Origin: Streptacidiphilus melanogenes
Lineage (GTDB): Bacteria; Actinomycetota; Actinomycetes; Streptomycetales; Streptomycetaceae
Direction of reading: 5' to 3'
NCBI RefSeq assembly: GCF_000787835.1
Contig: NZ_BBPP01000012.1
Location: forward strand, 42,548 to 106,547
Length of the DNA stretch: 64,000 bases
The position numbers were made by a program, and so were the translations under genes. Positions 59,384-64,000 of the stretch are shown here, one piece after another. Below the pieces are notes generated by a model that ran no database searches, had not been told where the DNA came from, and was given only the letters and a program-made list of their open reading frames with translations. Position 1 is the stretch's first letter, and each line of letters starts with the position of its first letter.

Positions 59384-59521
59384 CGCGCACCTTGCGGCCG
59401 GATTTCCTGCGGACTCCCTCCGGGTTACGCGTCGCCGCCCGCCTGTCATGGCGTCAACAGGATGTCCGTTTCTGCGGGTTGGACGTCCTGGTGGTCAACA
59501 ATTTGTTGATCGTAGCGTGGG
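59384..59521. repeat. Direct repeat copy B: promoter/operator before the isochorismatase gene
   Basis: Gapless copy of 55642-55779, offset 3742 bp. The operator here is TCAACA-ATT-TGTTGA (59495-59509), followed by TAGCGT at 59513. The left end still resembles the first nine codons of the AraC-type gene on the minus strand, but no intact regulator follows, so this copy carries a truncated remnant. Confidence 0.85.
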
Positions 59522-59560
59522 GGCGTCCAACCGAACCGCCGAACGAAAAGGTGCACCACC

Positions 59561-60151
59561 GTGGCGACGACGACCCTGCGGGAACTCAACAGCTTCGACC
59601 AGAGCCCGGCCCGGCTGGCCGACTCCACGCTGATCCTCATCGACTACCAGAACACCTACACCCAGGGCGTCATGGAGCTCGACGGCTGGAAGGAGGCCCT
59701 CGACGCCGCCGCCGACCTGCTCGCCCGGGCCCGCGCCGCCGGCGCGACGGTCATCCACGTCGTCAACGACGGCGGCGAGGGCACCCCCTACGACATCCGC
59801 GCGGAGATCGGCCGGATCCACCCCAAGGTCGCCCCCGTCGACGGCGAGCCGACCGTGGTCAAGGGCAAGCCGAACGCGTTCCTCGACACCGACCTCGGCG
59901 AGCTCGTCGACGCCGCGGGCAGGGACAAGCTGATCATCGCCGGCTTCATGACCCACATGTGCGTCGCCTTCACTGCCCAGGGCGCGTTCCTGCGCGGCAA
60001 CCACGCCACCGTCGTCGCCGACGCCTCCGCCACCCGCCCGCTGCAGAGCCCGGCCGGCCAGGTCACCGCCGAGGAGCTCCACCAGGGCGCACTGGCCACC
60101 ATCCACGACCTCTACGGCGTCGTCGTGCCCACGGCCGACCACCTGTCCTGA
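59561..60151 (+). CDS. Isochorismatase-family cysteine hydrolase
   Basis: A 196-residue alpha/beta hydrolase. The catalytic triad is visible: Asp in LILIDYQNTYTQG, Lys in VVKGKPNAFLDTD and Cys in GFMTHMCVAFTAQGA, with the cis-peptide region before it. Relatives include nicotinamidases and N-carbamoylsarcosine amidase-like enzymes; the substrate is not evident. It is the first gene behind the duplicated promoter B, starting with GTG at 59561. GlxA-type regulators often control such genes. Confidence 0.88.
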   Translation: MATTTLRELNSFDQSPARLADSTLILIDYQNTYTQGVMELDGWKEALDAAADLLARARAAGATVIHVVNDGGEGTPYDIRAEIGRIHPKVAPVDGEPTVVKGKPNAFLDTDLGELVDAAGRDKLIIAGFMTHMCVAFTAQGAFLRGNHATVVADASATRPLQSPAGQVTAEELHQGALATIHDLYGVVVPTADHLS

Positions 60152-60261
60152 CCCACACCCCGACGCGCGAACCGACGCACGTCCCGACACACCGCACCAC
60201 GTGCACCCGGGCGCAGCCTCCCGACGAGGCTGCGCCCGTCCATCCGAGGGGGGAACCCGAG

Positions 60262-61428
60262 ATGTCACCGACCCGCAGAACCGTCCTGGGCGGCGCGGCC
60301 GCCATCGGCGCAGCCGCCGCACTGACCGGCCTCAACGCCCGCAACGCGTCCGCCGACGGCACCAGCGGCAGCGTCACGCAGGCGCAGGCCCGCAACAACA
60401 TGATCGCCGTCGACACGGCCATGCAGAGCAACTACGACGCCCTGCGCGCGAACGTCATCAACCAGCTGGCCCCCGTCATCGTCGTCAACAACGACCTCGT
60501 GGGCGGCACCTACTACCTGATCAACAAGGGCACGGTGGTGGAGCAGATCCAGCCCGTCGACCCGGTCTTCGCCCTCGCCAAGTCCATCGCGCACACCCCG
60601 CTGGGCATCTACTCCATCTGCGCGCCGTCGCTGGACCCGGGCCGCATCCTGCCCGCGCAGAAGCAGTACATCGACCCGCACGACCTGCGGATGGTGGCGT
60701 TCAACGGGCCCGGCAACACCAGCTGGACGACCCCGCTGCAGACCTTCGCCACCACCCTGCAGAACGCACGGCAGACCCTGGAGGCCGCCAACCTGCCCCA
60801 GGACGCCAACGGCAGCCTGCACGACTCCTGCGCCTACATCCTCGACAAGGCCCAGGACTACATCAGCGAGACGATCCGCAGCCGCGAGTTCGACATGGCG
60901 AAGTTCGAGGCCTTCACCGCCGACGTCTACCCGAGCGTCCGCACCAACATGTACTGGTCCTCGCGCGTCCAGATCGACGGCGTCAGCCAGCTGATGACCC
61001 GCTGGCGCAACCAGATCGGCTCCGCCTGGTCGGGCCTGTACGTGGTGGTCCTGTCCATCTGGACCACCTACGAGCAGAACCAGAACAGCATCATCCTGCA
61101 GAACTTCATGGACCAGAGCCAGGTCTCCACGCACCTGGTCAACCTGATGACGGCGCAGACCCCCACCGACCCGGTCCACGTCGCCCTGGACAACCTGGCG
61201 CGCATCGTCCAGGACAACATCGCCGCCGAAATGGTCTTCTCCACCGACCAGCCCACCGCCGACGCCCTCAAGGGTCAGCCGGACCTGCTGTCCACGGAAA
61301 TCCTCAAACTGCTCGGCGGCACCACCGCCACCGGCAGCGGCGCGAAGGCGGCGAGCGCCCTCACCAAGGGCCAACTCACGCAGATCGCCTGCCCGTTCCA
61401 CAACCGGTCCGCCGCCCTCAAGGCCTGA
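60262..61428 (+). CDS. Tat-exported protein of unknown function
   Basis: A 388-residue protein with a twin-arginine signal (PTRRTVLGGAAAIGAAAALTG, about 3-23). The mature part is helical and rich in Gln, Asn and Asp, with no metal- or heme-binding motif and Cys only at a few positions (SICAPS, DSCAYI, IACPFH). ATG at 60262 follows GGGGGGAACCCGAG. It lies between the hydrolase and the MFS gene, so a joint role in an extracellular process is possible. I do not recognise the family. Confidence 0.7.
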   Translation: MSPTRRTVLGGAAAIGAAAALTGLNARNASADGTSGSVTQAQARNNMIAVDTAMQSNYDALRANVINQLAPVIVVNNDLVGGTYYLINKGTVVEQIQPVDPVFALAKSIAHTPLGIYSICAPSLDPGRILPAQKQYIDPHDLRMVAFNGPGNTSWTTPLQTFATTLQNARQTLEAANLPQDANGSLHDSCAYILDKAQDYISETIRSREFDMAKFEAFTADVYPSVRTNMYWSSRVQIDGVSQLMTRWRNQIGSAWSGLYVVVLSIWTTYEQNQNSIILQNFMDQSQVSTHLVNLMTAQTPTDPVHVALDNLARIVQDNIAAEMVFSTDQPTADALKGQPDLLSTEILKLLGGTTATGSGAKAASALTKGQLTQIACPFHNRSAALKA

Positions 61429-61562
61429 CCCCACCCGCGCGCACCCGCGCGCGTCAACCCTTCACCACCGACGGCTTCCCCCCGGCCCGCGGCACACCGC
61501 CGCACCCCCGGGCGGGAAGCCGTCGCCGTTTGCGCACCACATGTCCCGGGGGGAAACCAATC

Positions 61563-62804
61563 GTGAACCGCACACGCGGCCTGCGCCACGGCAGACAGGC
61601 CTGGACACTCGTCGGCCTGGTCCTGCTCACCGTCAACCTCCGCGCCGCCATCACCGGCGTCCCGCCGCTCCTCGGTCAACTCCAGGCCACCGTGCACCTG
61701 TCCGGCCTCGCCGTCAGCGCCCTGGCGACGCTGCCGGTGCTCTGCCTGGGCGTGTTCTCCGCCGTGGCTCCGGCCCTCGGCCGCCGCCACGGCAAGGAAG
61801 CCACCATCGCCGCAGCCCTGCTGGCCACCACGGCCGGCATCGTCCTGCGCGTGGCGCCGGGCCCGGTGGCCCTGTTCGCGGGCACGGTCCTGGCGGGCGC
61901 GGGCATCGCCGTCGGCGGCGCGCTCCTGCCCGCCGTCATCAAACAGCACTTCCCGGCCCAGGTCGGCCCGTTGACCGGCGTCGCCATGACGCTCATGGCC
62001 GCCAGCGGAGCCGTCGCCGCAGCCGCCGCGGTTCCCCTGGCCCAGGCGGCCGGATGGCGCCTCGCACTGGCGGCGTGGGCGCTGCCCTCGCTCGTCGCCG
62101 CCCTCACCTGGAGCCCTCTCGCGGCCCTCGCCCGACGTGTGCCCGCACCGCCGCAGGCGCGGCCGGACGCGGGCACGCTGCTGCGCTCGCCGCTGGCCTG
62201 GTCCGTCTCGGCGTTCCTGGGAGCGGTGTCGCTGATGTTCTACGTCCTGGTCGCCTGGCTGCCACAGATCATGCAGTCCCGCGGCTACACCCCCGACGAG
62301 GCCGGGGCGATGGTGTCCGTCATGCTCGCCACCGGCATCCCCCTCGGGTTCGTCACGCCCTACCTGGCCGCACGCCTGCACGACCAGCTCCCGCTCGTCC
62401 TGGCCGTCGCCGCCGTCAAGGTCGTCGGCCTCGGCGGCATCCTGCTGCTGCCCGGGGATGCCTGGGTCTGGGCCGCCGTCCTCGGCGTCGCCGTCGGCGC
62501 CGCGTTCCCGCTGGCCATGACCTTCCTCAGCCTGCGCTCACCCGACGCAGCCACCACCGCCCGCCTCTCCGGCATGGCCCAGACCGCCGGCTACCTCCTC
62601 GCCGGAACCGGCCCCCTGGCCTTCGGCCTCCTCCACACCGCCACCGGCGGCTGGACCACCCCGCTGGCACTCCTCGGCACGCTGATCGTCCCCGAAGCGC
62701 TCTCCGGCCTGCGCGCCGCCCGCCCCGGCCAGGTCCGCACCGCCCCTCCCACGCGCCCGGCCTCCACGCCCCGGCCGCCGAGACGCGAAACCGTCCACCG
62801 GTGA
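61563..62804 (+). CDS. MFS transporter, CynX/NimT-like
   Basis: A 413-residue 12-helix transporter. VNLRAAITGVPPLLGQLQ in the first helix pair and FGLRSP-like FLSLRSPDAATTARLSGMAQ in the second half are marks of the CynX/NimT (cyanate/nitroimidazole) branch of MFS. GTG at 61563 follows GGGGGGA. It is the last gene of the row that starts with the isochorismatase-type gene; export or import of its substrate or product is likely. A terminator hairpin follows. Confidence 0.87.
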   Translation: MNRTRGLRHGRQAWTLVGLVLLTVNLRAAITGVPPLLGQLQATVHLSGLAVSALATLPVLCLGVFSAVAPALGRRHGKEATIAAALLATTAGIVLRVAPGPVALFAGTVLAGAGIAVGGALLPAVIKQHFPAQVGPLTGVAMTLMAASGAVAAAAAVPLAQAAGWRLALAAWALPSLVAALTWSPLAALARRVPAPPQARPDAGTLLRSPLAWSVSAFLGAVSLMFYVLVAWLPQIMQSRGYTPDEAGAMVSVMLATGIPLGFVTPYLAARLHDQLPLVLAVAAVKVVGLGGILLLPGDAWVWAAVLGVAVGAAFPLAMTFLSLRSPDAATTARLSGMAQTAGYLLAGTGPLAFGLLHTATGGWTTPLALLGTLIVPEALSGLRAARPGQVRTAPPTRPASTPRPPRRETVHR

Positions 62805-62827
62805 CGGGCCCTGGGTTCGGCCCGGGA

Positions 62828-62852
62828 GCCCGCACGCAAGTGCCGTGCGGGC
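62828..62852. terminator. Bidirectional terminator hairpin
   Basis: A perfect 9-bp stem (62828-62836 with 62844-62852) with a seven-base loop lies between two convergent genes, 23 bp after the MFS stop. Confidence 0.75.
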
Positions 62853-62876
62853 CCCCGGCACCCCTGACCGGCGGCG

Positions 62877-64000
62877 CTAGCCGACGGTCAGGCTGATGTC
62901 GTCGCAGGTGGCTGTGGCCGATGCGGACGGCAGGTAGCAGAAGACCGTCGCGGACGTGCTGGTGGCACCGGTGGTGAAGGTGTCGGAGACCGGGGTCCAC
63001 CCGGTGGCCGTGGTGTGGGTGGTGACCTGGGGGCCTCCGAAGTTCTTCACCCCGAAGCTGGTGGAGGCGCCGGAGTCGGCGCGCACCCAGCCGGAGTAGG
63101 TGTAGGTGGTGGCCGGTCGCAAGCCGGTGACCTTGTACTCCATGGTCGCGTAGTCGCCGGCCGGGGACTTCAGCTGAAGGTCGTGGGTGGGGCTGTGGGC
63201 CGCCGCGTCGCCGACGACGGCGGCGTTGTGAGCGGTCCAGCCGGGCAGGGCGCCGGACTCGAAGTCCCCGCCGGGGATGAGGTTCGCGGATCCGGCCGGG
63301 AAGGTGAGCGTCTGGGCGTCGACCGGGTGCGTGTTGCCCGCGGCGCCGGTGTCGGACCAGTCGCGCTGCGGCGCGGTGACGACGCCGCCGCTGCCGGAGG
63401 TCAGGCTGAGTGCCTGGCCGCTGTAGCGGTTCGCGTTGCCGGTGCAGCCGTACGTGCCGATCTCCTCGGGACCGGCGCCCTTCTGCGGCCCGTAGACGGC
63501 GCCGGCGCCGTCCGGGCCGAGGAGCGGGTTGGTGACGTCGGTGAGCAGCCGGACACCGCCCGGCGGCGCGGGCCGCAAGCGGCTGAGGGCGATCCGGTGC
63601 AGGCGGGTGAGGGCCCCGCCTCCGTCCGCGAGCGGGAGGCCGTCGGCGCCGAGCAGCCGCACGCCGAGGGCGCTCAGCAGCCCGGCTCCGCCGTCGCTGG
63701 AGGCGGAGCCGCCCAGCCCGACCAGCAACGGGCCGCTGCTGCCCGGCGTCGGGCCAAGGGGGAGCGTCGCGGCGTGGTCGAGCGCGGCGGCGATGAGCTC
63801 GCCGGTGCCGCGGGTGGTGGCGGCGAGCGGATCAGGACGGGCCATCAGCGGCAGTCCGCTGGCGGTGGCGAGCTCGACCACGGCGGTGCCGTCGGCGAGG
63901 AGCGCGAACTCACCGTCGACGGGGCGGCCGTCGGGGCCGGTGCAGCCGCCCACGCGGGCAGGGCGCTCCCCGGGTGGGCGGCCAGGACGGCGGCCAGGGT
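62877..64000 (-). CDS. Glycerate kinase fused to an extracellular carbohydrate-binding-type tail (partial)
   Basis: The visible frame runs off the right edge. Its N-terminal part (about residues 1-165 from the in-frame GTG at 63953) is type-I glycerate kinase: GCTGPDGRPVDGEFALLADG, TRGTGELIAAALDHAATL, LLVGLGGSASSDGGAGLLSA and LTDVTNPLLGPDGAGAVYGP. At QKGAGPEEI it changes to a secreted-type sequence (IGTYGCTGNANRYSG, then NLIPGGDFESGALPGW), ending in a CBM4/9-like beta-sandwich (YKVTGLRPATTYTYSGWVRA). Cytosolic kinase and extracellular module in one frame make biological sense only as a fusion by rearrangement, deletion or misassembly at about 63455. Upstream of 63960 the kinase frame also appears shifted by one base. 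Confidence 0.75.
   Translation of the reverse strand, partial: PGRRPGRPPGERPARVGGCTGPDGRPVDGEFALLADGTAVVELATASGLPLMARPDPLAATTRGTGELIAAALDHAATLPLGPTPGSSGPLLVGLGGSASSDGGAGLLSALGVRLLGADGLPLADGGGALTRLHRIALSRLRPAPPGGVRLLTDVTNPLLGPDGAGAVYGPQKGAGPEEIGTYGCTGNANRYSGQALSLTSGSGGVVTAPQRDWSDTGAAGNTHPVDAQTLTFPAGSANLIPGGDFESGALPGWTAHNAAVVGDAAAHSPTHDLQLKSPAGDYATMEYKVTGLRPATTYTYSGWVRADSGASTSFGVKNFGGPQVTTHTTATGWTPVSDTFTTGATSTSATVFCYLPSASATATCDDISLTVG

Noticed and set aside
1..64000. tRNA, rRNA, attachment sites or a replication origin
   Set aside because: No cloverleaf-like sequence, rRNA stretch, att-type core with integrase, or DnaA-box cluster was recognised by eye.

Overview
The window is very GC-rich DNA with dense, often ATGA/GTGA-overlapped operons, frequent GTG/TTG starts, Tat and Sec exported proteins, ECF sigma, GntR/DasR-type operators and SpoIIE/anti-sigma switches. 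This points to a high-GC actinomycete, most likely Streptomyces-like (Streptomycetaceae or a near relative). All calls rest on reading the sequence and translations; no database search was run.

Left part (1-14.4 kb): after the 5' part of an IS256-family transposase comes a gene set that looks like one sulfur-and-polysaccharide system. On the minus strand are a UDP-sulfoquinovose-synthase-like enzyme (SqdB/SQD1) and an HlyD-type membrane adaptor. Divergently on the plus strand are an iron-sulfur APS reductase (CysH), CysD, CysN and a sulfonate-type ABC importer. Then follow a processive GT2 polysaccharide synthase, a lipoprotein and a Tat-exported beta-helix protein of the pectate-lyase type. 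There is no cysC and no sulfite reductase, so sulfite made here could feed SqdB. The inferred product is a sulfosugar-containing exopolysaccharide.

14.6-22.6 kb is a mixed region of secreted and regulatory genes: an S53 peptidase, a small membrane protein whose gene holds a perfect 52-bp palindrome, an anti-sigma-like ATPase, a PGRS-like glycine-rich secreted protein, a 3D-domain/chitin-binding protein behind a DasR-like site, a TetX-like monooxygenase with divergent TetR, and an orphan immunity-type gene.

22.7-41.3 kb is a coherent peptide/D-amino-acid catabolic island. It holds an LD-carboxypeptidase (S66), a five-gene oligopeptide ABC transporter, M20 and S9 peptidases, two LysA-like fold-III PLP enzymes, an N-acyl-D-amino-acid deacylase (frameshifted), a cytosolic beta-lactamase-fold hydrolase, a LysR regulator, the M55 D-aminopeptidase DppA and a threonine/serine dehydratase. 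The likely substrate is murein-type or other D-residue peptides.

41.3-48.4 kb: an ECF41-like sigma factor with a partner NAD(P)H/FAD oxidoreductase behind a Rex/CRP-like palindrome, a frameshifted Na+/H+ antiporter, an Imm51-like gene, then a visibly AT-richer patch. That patch has a DUF6518-like membrane protein, a lactococcin-972-type bacteriocin gene lacking its signal peptide, a decayed IS701-type transposase and a uridine-kinase-like gene.

48.8-64 kb: a two-component system, a secreted TNT-type (NADase-like) protein, a DoxX-like protein, a TPR-Ser/Thr kinase, a GlxA-type AraC regulator, paired coiled-coil proteins, a GAF-SpoIIE phosphatase, an Rv1733c-like protein, an isochorismatase-family hydrolase/Tat protein/MFS row, and a glycerate kinase fused to an extracellular carbohydrate-binding-type tail that runs off the right edge. 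A duplicated promoter of about 138 bp brackets 55.8-59.4 kb.
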